Shown: positions 1 to 8,970 of the stretch, piece by piece
Position numbering within the stretch: the stretch's first letter is position 1
Layout: every line of letters starts with the position of its first letter
Assembly (NCBI RefSeq): GCF_017696055.1
Contig: NZ_JAAORG010000003.1
Span: forward strand, 496,001-560,000
Length of the DNA stretch: 64,000 nt
Direction: 5' to 3'
Source of the DNA: Prochlorococcus marinus XMU1406
Lineage (GTDB): Bacteria; Cyanobacteriota; Cyanobacteriia; PCC-6307; Cyanobiaceae
The notes under the pieces: model-generated
The model's input: only the letters and a program-made list of their open reading frames with translations
The model's database searches: none
What the model was told of the DNA's origin: nothing
Position numbers and translations under genes: made by a program

Positions 1-1506
1 GAAATTTATAAAAGACAAAATATAATTTCAAACTTTGTTGAATCAAAACAATTACGTCTAGATACTCAAAATTTACTAAGGGCTATGGGGGATTTAGAGA
101 GACTTGCAGGAAGAACTTGCGCGGGTCATGCAAGTCCTAGAGACTTAATTGCAATTGCAGAAGGTTTAAAAAAATTGCCTAGACTTAAATCCATAATTGA
201 ATTATTTAAATATGATTTACCAGATTGGACTTATAAATTAAAAAATATTGATGAAGAATTATTGAAATTAGCTGATACTATCAGTTTTAAATTAATAGAA
301 AATCCTCCTCTTAATATAAGTGAAGGAGGCATAATCCACGATGGTGTTGACAATATATTAGATGGTCTACGCAACTTAATGGATGATTATTCTGAATGGC
401 TAAATAAAGAGGAATTGAAAGAAAAGAAAATTAGCAAAATTTCTAACTTAAAAATACAATTTCATAAAAATTTTGGTTATTACATATCTATAAATAAATC
501 AAAAGTTAATTTAGCTCCACAACATTGGATAAAAAGGCAAACACTAACTAATGAAGAAAGGTACATCACTTCAGAAATTAAAAATAAAGAAAACAAAATT
601 TTCCAAATAAAAAATCGAGCTTCATCTAGGGAATATGAAATTTTTTGCGAATTAAGAAAGATTGTTTCTGAAAAAACAAAACAAATAAGATCAATTGCAA
701 AATCTATAGCATCTCTTGATGCATTGCTTGGATTATCAATTACTTCGGTAGAAAACAATTTTATCAAACCTTCATTAATACCAATAAATGATTCACTGAA
801 AAAAAATTGTACAAAAATTATTGCAGGAAGAAACCCTATAGTTGAGCAATTATTAAATAATAAAAAGTTTGTAGAAAATGATATTTATTTTAATCATAAT
901 CAGAGATTAATTATATTAACCGGTCCCAATGCAAGCGGAAAAAGTTGTTTTATAAGACAAATTGGTTTAATACAAATCCTTGCACAAATTGGTAGCTTTA
1001 TTCCAGCTAATAATGCTGAAATAAAGATTTCAGATAGGATCTTTACGAGGATTGGGGCAGTTGATGATCAATCATCTGGACAATCAACATTTATGGTAGA
1101 AATGTCTGAAACTGCATCAATTTTAAATCAGGCAACTTCTAGCTCACTAGTTTTACTTGATGAAATAGGTAGAGGTACATCTACTTTTGATGGGCTTTCA
1201 ATAGCTTGGTCCGTAAGTGAATATCTTGCCCAAAAAATTAAATGTAACACTATTTTTGCCACACACTATCATGAATTGAATTATTTAAAAAATTCAAATA
1301 AGAATATAGAAAATTTTCAAGTTTTAGTAGAGCAAAGCAACGATCAACTCATTTTTAGTCATAGGATTGTAAAAGGTGGTTCAAACAAAAGCTACGGTAT
1401 AGAAGCAGCTAAATTAGCTGGAGTTCCAATAGAAGTAATAGAAAAAGCAAAATCAGTTTTAAATTCTTTAGAAAAAAATAATAAATTTAATACTGATATT
1501 GATTAG
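1..1506 (+). CDS. mutS: DNA mismatch repair ATPase MutS (5' end outside window)
   Basis: C-terminal about 500 codons of MutS, which recognises mispaired bases and couples ATP hydrolysis to repair. The reading frame is open from base 1, so the ATG at 85 is internal and the gene starts upstream. Visible are the lever/clamp region, Walker A GPNASGKS (base 922), the STFMVEMSE signature, Walker [15 protein letters not shown] and the FATHYHEL switch. The tail after the ATPase is short and poorly conserved, as is usual. No Smr domain is present, which argues for MutS1 rather than MutS2. It converges on cobH with about 30 bp between stop codons. The function is certain; only the missing N-terminus cannot be assessed. 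Confidence 0.97.
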   Translation, partial: EIYKRQNIISNFVESKQLRLDTQNLLRAMGDLERLAGRTCAGHASPRDLIAIAEGLKKLPRLKSIIELFKYDLPDWTYKLKNIDEELLKLADTISFKLIENPPLNISEGGIIHDGVDNILDGLRNLMDDYSEWLNKEELKEKKISKISNLKIQFHKNFGYYISINKSKVNLAPQHWIKRQTLTNEERYITSEIKNKENKIFQIKNRASSREYEIFCELRKIVSEKTKQIRSIAKSIASLDALLGLSITSVENNFIKPSLIPINDSLKKNCTKIIAGRNPIVEQLLNNKKFVENDIYFNHNQRLIILTGPNASGKSCFIRQIGLIQILAQIGSFIPANNAEIKISDRIFTRIGAVDDQSSGQSTFMVEMSETASILNQATSSSLVLLDEIGRGTSTFDGLSIAWSVSEYLAQKIKCNTIFATHYHELNYLKNSNKNIENFQVLVEQSNDQLIFSHRIVKGGSNKSYGIEAAKLAGVPIEVIEKAKSVLNSLEKNNKFNTDID

Positions 1507-1537
1507 ATATTGGAAATTTTTAAAAGATTAGTACTAT

Positions 1538-2161
1538 TTAAATAGTTTCCCTCAACAATGCGTTAACCGCAGCAGCTGCCATAGCAGCACCTCCTCTAGT
1601 TGAATTCAAAACAATTCTTGGAAGATCAGTAGAAACTAGTTTGTTTTTGCTTTTTTCTACTCCAATAAATCCAACTGGCATTCCAACAATTAAACTAGGT
1701 AAATCTTTTGCATTTTCTAAAAGATCAATTAAATACGTTAAAGCTGTAGGCGAACTGCCAATTACTATAATAGGTGATTTAATCCCAGAATTTTTAACAG
1801 ATAACTCCTTCCAACCTTCACTTAAGCCATAAGCAGTTTTAGTTAATTTTTTGTGATTATTATCCTGAAACCACCTTCTAGCCGTAAAAACTTTATTCCT
1901 ATTGGTATTTTCTGCCATTGATTTTATAGCTGCTGCTGCCATATCGGTATCAGTTAAAATAGGAGCACCATTTTTTAGTGCCTCAATGCCCTTTTCGCAT
2001 GCACCTTCACTAAACTCAAGAAGATTTTGAACAGAAAAATCTCCTGAAGTATGAACTAATCTCTCTAAAACTTTTTTCTCCAAATAATTTAGATCATTGG
2101 CTCCTAAATGAGATCTTATAAATTTGATGCTTTCCAAAAAAATTGGATGATCAATTACCAT
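1538..2161 (-). CDS. cobH: Precorrin-8X methylmutase (CobH/CbiC)
   Basis: Moves the C11 methyl group to C12 of precorrin-8X to give hydrogenobyrinate (or the cobalt form) in cytoplasmic corrinoid synthesis. 207 residues is the normal family length. The catalytic-histidine motif HTSGDF lies near residue 37, followed by a TDTDMAAA segment and a C-terminal glycine-rich part (STRGGAAMAAAAVN) typical of CobH/CbiC. It diverges from holA over 58 bp. With cobA at 55-56 kb it indicates the corrinoid pathway is kept. The ATG start fits family N-termini. Whether the natural substrate carries cobalt cannot be told from sequence. Confidence 0.93.
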   Translation of the reverse strand: MVIDHPIFLESIKFIRSHLGANDLNYLEKKVLERLVHTSGDFSVQNLLEFSEGACEKGIEALKNGAPILTDTDMAAAAIKSMAENTNRNKVFTARRWFQDNNHKKLTKTAYGLSEGWKELSVKNSGIKSPIIVIGSSPTALTYLIDLLENAKDLPSLIVGMPVGFIGVEKSKNKLVSTDLPRIVLNSTRGGAAMAAAAVNALLRETI

Positions 2162-2219
2162 TAAATTTAATTTGTGTTAAAAGTAATCATAGTTAATATA
2201 TGATTTTTATTGAGCAATT

Positions 2220-3221
2220 ATGCCAATACAAATATTATGGGGTAATGATCTGAATGCTCAAAATACATTTATTCAAAAATTAATTGATAAGGAAGTATCC
2301 AAAGCATGGAAAGAAATAAACGTAACTAATTTAAATGGAGATGATAATGAGCAAGTAAATAAAGCTTTTGATGAAGTTCTCACTCCTCCTTTTGGAGATG
2401 GATGCAGAATAATAACATTGAAAAATAATCCAATTTTTACTACAAAAAATGAGGACCTAAGAACTAAATTTGAAAAAATTCATGACAATATACCTCAAAA
2501 TAATTATTTAATTTTACAAAATACAAAAAAACCTGATTCAAGATTAAAGAGTACTAAATTTCTACAACAACTTATCAAAAATAATTTAGCCAAAGAAAAA
2601 TCATTTTCTTTACCAGAAATCTGGGACTATGAGGGACAAAAAAGATTTTTAGAAGATGCAGCAAATGAAATGAATATCAAAATTGATAAAAATGCAGTTG
2701 AATTGATTATTGATTCTGTTGGAAATGATAGCTTTAAACTAATAAATGAATTAGCCAAAGCAAAAATATACCTTTCTGCAGTAGAAAGTGATTCGGATTC
2801 ACAACTTTTTCTTAAAAGTATTGATGTAAAAAAAATATTTTGTGATCATCAATCCAACATTTTCAAAATCATTGATCTTCTCTTACAAAAAAATATTCAT
2901 GAAAGCCTCATTGAAATAAATTACTCCTTACAGAAAGGAGAACCTGCTTTAAGACTAAATGCAGGTTTAATTAGTCAAATAAGAATTCATACCATTATAA
3001 AATTAGCAGTTAATTCAGAAAATGATAACGCAGAAAAGATTTTTAATCTTGCTGGCATTTCTAATCCAAAAAGAATATTTTTTATTCGAAGAAAAGTAAA
3101 AAATATATCGCAAGAATATTTAATTAATTTAATGAGTAACTTATTAGATATTGAATCATTACTAAAACAAGGTAATAATCCTATATATGTTTTTACGGAG
3201 AATTTAATTAATTTAAGTTAA
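2220..3221 (+). CDS. holA: DNA polymerase III delta subunit
   Basis: Delta is the clamp-opening wrench of the replicative clamp loader and works with DnaX and delta-prime to load the beta ring. The 333-residue protein has the HolA layout: an N-terminal pseudo-AAA fold starting with ILWGNDLNAQN, where a degenerate nucleotide-binding loop replaces a true Walker A, then a helical lid and C-terminal collar domain. Sequence conservation in this family is low and recognition rests on overall pattern and length. It stands upstream of lysC with a 39 bp gap. The partner DnaX is encoded in this window at 16.7 kb. Confidence 0.88.
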   Translation: MPIQILWGNDLNAQNTFIQKLIDKEVSKAWKEINVTNLNGDDNEQVNKAFDEVLTPPFGDGCRIITLKNNPIFTTKNEDLRTKFEKIHDNIPQNNYLILQNTKKPDSRLKSTKFLQQLIKNNLAKEKSFSLPEIWDYEGQKRFLEDAANEMNIKIDKNAVELIIDSVGNDSFKLINELAKAKIYLSAVESDSDSQLFLKSIDVKKIFCDHQSNIFKIIDLLLQKNIHESLIEINYSLQKGEPALRLNAGLISQIRIHTIIKLAVNSENDNAEKIFNLAGISNPKRIFFIRRKVKNISQEYLINLMSNLLDIESLLKQGNNPIYVFTENLINLS

Positions 3222-3260
3222 CCAAATTATAAGTTTAGAAATTTACATTATGATTCAAAT

Positions 3261-5021
3261 ATGGCTTTACTAATAAAAAAATTTGGCGGTACTTCTGTCG
3301 GTGATATAAAAAAAATTCAAAATATTGCAAGGAGCATTTGTCAAAGTAAAGAAGCAGGAAATGAGATTATCGTAGTTGTCTCTGCAATGGGGCAAACCAC
3401 AGATGATTTAAATTGTTTAGCGGAATCAATTAGTAAAAATCCTAATCGAAGAGAATTGGATATGCTTCTCTCAACTGGAGAGCAAGTAACCATAGCTCTT
3501 CTCTCAATGGCATTAAACGAATATGGAATACCTGCAATTTCAATGACCGGTAGCCAGGTTGGCATTATTACTGAATCAATACATGGGAAAGCAAGAATTC
3601 TAGATATTAAAAAAGAAAGAATCCAAAATTACATAAATCAGGGTTTTGTAGTTGTAGTGGCTGGATTTCAGGGAACAACATTAAGTCATACGGGATCCAT
3701 GGAAATTACAACTTTGGGTAGAGGTGGTTCAGATACCTCTGCAGTAGCTTTATCAACAGCTCTAGGAGCTGAAACTTGCGAAATTTATACAGACGTTCCA
3801 GGGGTTCTTACTACTGATCCAAGAATTGTTCCAAATGCAAAACTCTTAGATGAAATTAGCTGTGAGGAAATGCTGGAACTTGCAAGCGTCGGTGCTTCAG
3901 TTCTACATCCAAGAGCAGTAGAAATTGCTCGTAATTATGGAATTAAATTGTGCGTCAAATCAAGCCAAAGTGACTCAAGTGGGACTCTCCTAAAAAGTCA
4001 AATCCAACCTCTCCCGCTCAAAAGAGGAAGCTTAGAATTAACAAAAACAGTCAATAGTCTTGAAGTATTAGAAAACCAAGCAGTATTCAGTCTCTCAAAT
4101 ATTCCTGATAGGCCTGGGATTGCTGCACAAATATTTGAAAAACTATCAGAAGCAAGTATTAATGTAGATTTAATCATACAAGCAACAAATGATGGAAATA
4201 ATAACGATATTACATTTACTGTTAGTGAATTTGAAGTTAAAAAAACTGCAGAACAATGTGAACTTATAACTAGTCAACTAGGCGGAGAATACAATCTAAA
4301 AACAAACATGACTAAATTAAGTATTCAAGGAGCAGGCATTATGGGTAGACCAAGTGTTTCAGCTGATTTATTTGATACTTTATCTCAAGCGAATATAAAT
4401 GTCAGGTTAATAGCTACTAGTGAAATTAAAGTCAGCTGTGTAATTGAAATTAATAATATTCCAAAAGCTATTAGATTTGTTGCTGAGAAATTTAAGTTGT
4501 CCGATACACAAATATTTGTTAATCCAATCAACGAAAAACAAGATCAACCTGAAGTAAGAGGAATTGCATTAGATAAAAACCAAGTTCAAGTAAGTTTTCG
4601 TAAACTGCCTGATCGTCCAGGTGTAGCAGCATCGATATGTTTAGCATTAGCTGAAAATAATTTAGTTTTCGATACGATCGTGCAGTCTGAAAGATTTTCC
4701 TCTTTAAAAACTAAGGATATTAGCCTTACAATGAATAAGCAAGATAGAGAAAAAGCTAACTTAGTTTTTGAGGCCTTAACAAAAAAATTACCCGGATCAT
4801 ACATTGAAGATGGCCCTGCTATAGCCAAGGTAAGCACAGTAGGAGCGGGAATGGCATTTAAGGTTGGAACGGCTGGAAAAATATTTAGAGCATTGGCTGA
4901 CCAAAATATCAATATTGAAATGATTGCCACTAGTGAAATTAGGACTTCATGTATTGTCTTAGAAAAAGATTGTGACAAAGCAGTTAATGCTATTCATAAT
5001 TATTTCGAATTAGAAAAATAA
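3261..5021 (+). CDS. lysC: Aspartate kinase with four ACT domains
   Basis: Phosphorylates L-aspartate, the first step toward lysine, threonine and methionine. The catalytic domain starts with KKFGGTSVGD (residues 6-15) and has the GRGGSDTSA nucleotide/substrate motif near 153. It is followed by four ACT-like repeats starting near residues 268, 350, 442 and 520; repeats 1 and 3 share the xPDRPGxAA signature, and repeats 2 and 4 share GAGxxxxxxxxA plus IATSEI. At 586 residues it is longer than the usual two-ACT enzyme of about 400, because the ACT pair is duplicated, a form known from cyanobacteria. ACT domains imply feedback control by end-product amino acids; which ones is not decidable here. 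It converges on uvrB. Confidence 0.96.
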   Translation: MALLIKKFGGTSVGDIKKIQNIARSICQSKEAGNEIIVVVSAMGQTTDDLNCLAESISKNPNRRELDMLLSTGEQVTIALLSMALNEYGIPAISMTGSQVGIITESIHGKARILDIKKERIQNYINQGFVVVVAGFQGTTLSHTGSMEITTLGRGGSDTSAVALSTALGAETCEIYTDVPGVLTTDPRIVPNAKLLDEISCEEMLELASVGASVLHPRAVEIARNYGIKLCVKSSQSDSSGTLLKSQIQPLPLKRGSLELTKTVNSLEVLENQAVFSLSNIPDRPGIAAQIFEKLSEASINVDLIIQATNDGNNNDITFTVSEFEVKKTAEQCELITSQLGGEYNLKTNMTKLSIQGAGIMGRPSVSADLFDTLSQANINVRLIATSEIKVSCVIEINNIPKAIRFVAEKFKLSDTQIFVNPINEKQDQPEVRGIALDKNQVQVSFRKLPDRPGVAASICLALAENNLVFDTIVQSERFSSLKTKDISLTMNKQDREKANLVFEALTKKLPGSYIEDGPAIAKVSTVGAGMAFKVGTAGKIFRALADQNINIEMIATSEIRTSCIVLEKDCDKAVNAIHNYFELEK

Positions 5022-5028
5022 GTTCTTT

Positions 5029-7068
5029 TTAATTATTTCTTGCCAATTTTTGTCTTAATTTTTTGATTCTATCCCTGAAATTTGCTGCTTCTTCAAAATT
5101 TAACTCTTTTGCAGCATCTTTCATTTTAATTTCTAACTTTTCTATTAAGTCAGGCAATTCTTCGAGCAAGCATTGATTATCACTGGAATTGAGAATTGCG
5201 TCAGTTTTGTTATTAACTATATTTATTAAATCTTTAGATAAACCACCAGCATCTAATTTTCTGGAAAGTTCTAGAAAAGATAATATTGAATTTTCTATTT
5301 TTTTGCCTGCAGGTTGTGGAGTAATACCATTGACTTGGTTATATTTATTTTGAATAGTTCTTCTTCTTTCAGTTTCAGATATTGCTCTTTTCATTGAATC
5401 TGTGAAGTTATCTGCATAAAGCAAGGCAACACCTTCTACGTGTCTTGCAGCTCTTCCTATTGTTTGAATCAAGGACCTTTCTGCCCTAAGAAAACCTTCT
5501 TTATCAGCATCTAGAATAGCGACTAAGGATACTTCAGGAAGATCTAGTCCCTCCCTCAATAAATTAACTCCTACCAAAACATCATATTCGCCTATTCTAA
5601 GGTCTTGAATAATTTCAATTCTTTCAATTGAATGGATTTCGGAATGCAAATATCTAACTCTTACTTTATTTTCAGATAAAAAATCAGTTAGATCTTCAGC
5701 CATTCTCTTAGTAAGTGTTGTCACCAAGACTCTTTGATTCTTTTCAGCTCTAATTCTTATTTCAGATAACAAATCTTCTATTTGGCCCTCACTAGGTCTT
5801 ACATCAATTACAGGATCTAATACCCCAGTTGGTCTTATAACTTGCTCAATAAATTCACCATCACATTGATCTAATTCCCATTGACCGGGAGTTGCACTTA
5901 TAAACAATGTCTGTTTTGATTTTTCCCAAAACTCTTCACATTTTAAAGGTCTATTATCTGCAGCACTTGGCAATCTAAAACCATGATCTATTAAAACTTT
6001 TTTTCTAGATTGATCACCGTTGTACATCGCATGAAGTTGAGGACATGTGACATGACTTTCATCAACTACCAATAACCAATCTTTGGGAAAGTAATCTATT
6101 AAGCATTCTGGCGGTGAACCTTCCTCCCTGCCTGATAAATGACGAGCATAATTTTCAACTCCATTACAATAACCAACCTCTTTAAGCATTTCTAAATCAT
6201 ATTTTGTGCGTTGTTCTAGGCGTTGAGCCTCTAATAATTTTCCTTCGTATGTAAATTTATCGACTTGAGTTTTTAATTCACTTCTAATTGCACTGATTGC
6301 ACTCTCAAGTCTTTCTTTTGGAGTCACAAAATGCTTTGCTGGATAAACGCTAACTTGTTCCAAACTTTCAAGTATTTCTCCTGTAGTAGGGTCAACATAT
6401 CTAATAGCTTCGACTTCATCACCAAATAATTCGATTCTTATTAATCTATCTTCATAAGCTGGACCGATTTCTAAAACATCACCTTTAATTCTGAATCTAC
6501 CTCTAGTAATTTCAATATCATTTCTAGTATATTGATTTTCAACAAGAGACCTCAAAGAGGAACGTAGATTTATTGATTTTCCCACTTCAAATTTAACTGC
6601 AGCTTTTAAATACTCACTCGGTATACCAAGACCATAAATACAACTTATTGAGGCTACAACAATTACATCTTTTCTTTCAAATAATGAGCGTGTTGCAGAA
6701 TGCCTAAGCATATCTATTTCTTCATTAATTGAAGCCGTTTTAGCTATATAAGTATCACTTACAGGTACATAAGCTTCAGGTTGATAATAATCGTAGTAAG
6801 AAATGAAGTACTCAACAGCATTTTTTGGAAAAAATTGCCTTAATTCATTACATAGTTGTGCAGCTAACGTTTTGTTATGAGCTAATACAAGTGCTGGTCT
6901 TCCTGTTTGTTGAATTACATTCGCAATGGTAAATGTTTTACCAGTTCCAGTAGCTCCTAAAAGAGTCTGAAACTCTTTACCAGTATTAACGCCTTTAACT
7001 AATTTTTTAATAGCTTCTGGTTGATCTCCATTTGGTTCGTAAGGAGCTTGAAGCTTATAGTTGTTCAT
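5029..7068 (-). CDS. uvrB: Excinuclease ABC subunit B
   Basis: UvrB verifies DNA damage handed over by UvrA and positions UvrC for the dual incision of nucleotide excision repair. Domains in order: helicase domain 1 with Walker A GATGTGKT (residues 38-45), the damage-probing beta-hairpin region ([12 protein letters not shown]), DESH Walker B near 337, helicase domain 2 with motif [11 protein letters not shown], and a C-terminal UVR coiled coil that binds UvrC. A TTG lies one codon upstream, but the ATG at 7068 is preferred. The length of 679 is standard. It lies 29 bp downstream of the DUF561 gene on the same strand. Confidence 0.97.
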   Translation of the reverse strand: MNNYKLQAPYEPNGDQPEAIKKLVKGVNTGKEFQTLLGATGTGKTFTIANVIQQTGRPALVLAHNKTLAAQLCNELRQFFPKNAVEYFISYYDYYQPEAYVPVSDTYIAKTASINEEIDMLRHSATRSLFERKDVIVVASISCIYGLGIPSEYLKAAVKFEVGKSINLRSSLRSLVENQYTRNDIEITRGRFRIKGDVLEIGPAYEDRLIRIELFGDEVEAIRYVDPTTGEILESLEQVSVYPAKHFVTPKERLESAISAIRSELKTQVDKFTYEGKLLEAQRLEQRTKYDLEMLKEVGYCNGVENYARHLSGREEGSPPECLIDYFPKDWLLVVDESHVTCPQLHAMYNGDQSRKKVLIDHGFRLPSAADNRPLKCEEFWEKSKQTLFISATPGQWELDQCDGEFIEQVIRPTGVLDPVIDVRPSEGQIEDLLSEIRIRAEKNQRVLVTTLTKRMAEDLTDFLSENKVRVRYLHSEIHSIERIEIIQDLRIGEYDVLVGVNLLREGLDLPEVSLVAILDADKEGFLRAERSLIQTIGRAARHVEGVALLYADNFTDSMKRAISETERRRTIQNKYNQVNGITPQPAGKKIENSILSFLELSRKLDAGGLSKDLINIVNNKTDAILNSSDNQCLLEELPDLIEKLEIKMKDAAKELNFEEAANFRDRIKKLRQKLARNN

Positions 7069-7097
7069 CAAGCTGGTAGCTAAAGGATATTTCTATA

Positions 7098-7874
7098 CTA
7101 AGAAATTTTTTCTCCAATTATTGAATTTTTCAAAGATTCTTTTAAGCCCCTAACAACCGCAATCATTGATATTAAATCATCTAATTTATTAACTACAGAT
7201 CCAACGCCAACTGCTGAGGCTCCAGAGGATATTGCTAGTGGACAAGTTACTTGGCTTAATCCAGAGGCACTCATGATTGGTAAATTCAGAGATTGTTTTT
7301 TAAATTCTTGATGAATAGCATAGGTAGCTGCAAGAGTTGGTACTGATTTTTCAAAAAAGCCTTGAATTCCTGGAGAGTAAGGTATAGAACTGGTGCCACC
7401 TTCTGTTTGAATAATATCAACACCTTCTTCCACTAGCTTTACAGCAAGATCAACTTGTTTATCAATAGGCATAGTATGAGGAACAGTTACTGATAAAGGA
7501 ACATTAGGCAATAAATCCCTCGTCTCTTTTGTAATATTTAAAACTTTTTTATCTGAAAAATTAATGCCTTTTTCATAAAAAGTATCGTAATTTCCTATCT
7601 CAATTAATGATGCTCCTGCTTTTACAGAATCTTGAAAAGATCGAGGCACTACTGAACTAACACAAACTGGTAGTGTTGAATTCTTAAGCGCTAAATCAAC
7701 GAGTTCAGGTTTACAAGCAATATCGACAAGATCTGCACCTCCTAATGAAGCAGCCTCTACAATTATTTTCACAGATTGAACATCGAAATTATTCAATCCT
7801 GAAATAACTTTGAGTAAAGATTTGCTTCTTAACTCTTCTTTGATTTTTTGTGGCAAAAGATTAATCAGACTCAT
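7098..7874 (-). CDS. DUF561 / Ycf23-like TIM-barrel protein
   Basis: A 258-residue protein of the cyanobacterial and plastid DUF561 (Ycf23-like) family, function unknown. It reads as a TIM barrel: repeated strand-loop patterns such as VKIIVEAASLGGADLVDIAC, an EGVDIIQTEGG segment and a C-terminal glycine-rich phosphate-binding-like loop (SGASAVGVGSVVN). These resemble enzymes that bind phosphorylated ligands, but no catalytic set is recognisable. It precedes uvrB on the same strand by a short gap and diverges from tilS. Homologues are retained in red-algal plastids, suggesting a role linked to photosynthetic physiology; that is inference. Confidence 0.8.
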   Translation of the reverse strand: MSLINLLPQKIKEELRSKSLLKVISGLNNFDVQSVKIIVEAASLGGADLVDIACKPELVDLALKNSTLPVCVSSVVPRSFQDSVKAGASLIEIGNYDTFYEKGINFSDKKVLNITKETRDLLPNVPLSVTVPHTMPIDKQVDLAVKLVEEGVDIIQTEGGTSSIPYSPGIQGFFEKSVPTLAATYAIHQEFKKQSLNLPIMSASGLSQVTCPLAISSGASAVGVGSVVNKLDDLISMIAVVRGLKESLKNSIIGEKIS

Positions 7875-7904
7875 TTACTTAATGAATTTATTACCCGATT
7901 GTGA

Positions 7905-7940
7905 CATTGTTTTAGTAAAACAGTGCATTTTTTAAAAAAT
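7905..7940. promoter_or_regulatory. Double dyad in the DUF561/tilS divergent region
   Basis: A near-perfect inverted repeat, CATTGTTTTA (7905-7914) and TAAAACAGTG (7916-7925), separated by one base and with one G-T wobble. It is followed at once by a 14-bp AT palindrome (7927-7940). On the plus strand it looks like a hairpin plus T-run 20 nt before tilS; as DNA it could be an operator shared by the two divergent genes. Its role is unknown. Confidence 0.35.
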
Positions 7941-7959
7941 ATTATCTGAGCAACACAAA

Positions 7960-8970
7960 ATGTCTGATAAAAAATTAACTCAGAAAAATTGGTCATCATG
8001 GCATCATCAGCTTCATAAGGAAATACTCACCAAAAAAATATTAATTCCCAAAGGATCCAATATTTTAATAAGTGTTTCCGGGGGACAAGACTCAATGGCC
8101 TTATTAACCCTAATTAATGACCTAAAAAAACTACATAATTGGTCTATTAGTGTTTGGCATGGTGATCATCAATGGCATAAAAAATCCTCACTATATGCTC
8201 TTGAATTAAAAAGTTATTGCGAAGATCAAAATATTTCATTCTCTTTTGATCAAGCAAATAAAGAAAATATTTCTTCAGAGGAAAAAGCACGAGAATGGAG
8301 ATATAAAAAATTATGTGAAAGAGCCAAAACTTTATTAAATAAAAACCAACAAAAACATAATATTTATTTGTTAACAGGTCACACGAGTAGTGATAATGCA
8401 GAAACATTTATCCTCAATTTATCTAGAGGGAGCAATTTTGCCGGTCTGAGTAATATTGAGAGCAAAAGATTAATAGAAAATCAAATTTTTTTAATAAGGC
8501 CAATATTAATTTTCAGTAGAGAAGATACAAAACAATTTTGTAATGACATGAACATCCCAGTCTGGGAAGATCCTACAAATTCAGATCTTAAATTAAAAAG
8601 AAATTTAGTAAGAAAAAAAATTATTCCTACCTTAGAAGTTATCTATCCTGGTTGTTCTGAAAGGATAAATAATTTTTCCCAAAAAATGAGCAACTACAAT
8701 AATGAACGTAATGATCTTAGTGAACTAGCATATCTTTATTGTAAAGATTTAAAAGGTATCAATAGGAATCTTTTAAATAGTATGTGTATTGAAGCGAGGT
8801 GCACAATCTTAAATAGATTTTTAAAAGAAATATCTGCAAAGCAGTGTAGTTCAAAAAATCTAACAAAATTAGCAACTTCTATTTATGAAAAAAATAAAGG
8901 TCAAATTAACTTGCAAGAGTTTTTAAAAATTGTTTGGAATAAAAACTATATAAATTTTGAAAAAAGTTAG
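7960..8970 (+). CDS. tilS: tRNA(Ile)-lysidine synthase
   Basis: Converts C34 of the CAU-anticodon isoleucine tRNA to lysidine with ATP and lysine, so that AUA is read as Ile; essential in bacteria. The N-terminal PP-loop ATPase signature SGGQDSMAL lies at about residues 39-47, followed by the GHTSSDNAET and RPIL motifs of TilS. The 336-residue length matches the short cyanobacterial form with an abbreviated C-terminal tRNA-binding region. The ATG start follows a 5' region containing a hairpin. Its last 4 bases overlap the end of rnj on the other strand. Confidence 0.93.
   Translation: MSDKKLTQKNWSSWHHQLHKEILTKKILIPKGSNILISVSGGQDSMALLTLINDLKKLHNWSISVWHGDHQWHKKSSLYALELKSYCEDQNISFSFDQANKENISSEEKAREWRYKKLCERAKTLLNKNQQKHNIYLLTGHTSSDNAETFILNLSRGSNFAGLSNIESKRLIENQIFLIRPILIFSREDTKQFCNDMNIPVWEDPTNSDLKLKRNLVRKKIIPTLEVIYPGCSERINNFSQKMSNYNNERNDLSELAYLYCKDLKGINRNLLNSMCIEARCTILNRFLKEISAKQCSSKNLTKLATSIYEKNKGQINLQEFLKIVWNKNYINFEKS

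Noticed and set aside
1533-1546. Perfect palindrome ACTATTTAAATAGT across the cobH stop codon
   Set aside because: It has no loop and only weak pairs and is easily formed by chance in AT-rich DNA; not called a terminator.
2185-2205. Dyad AATCATA-N7-TATGATT between cobH and holA
   Set aside because: Seven-base AT-rich arms in a divergent gap; not distinguishable from chance without comparison.
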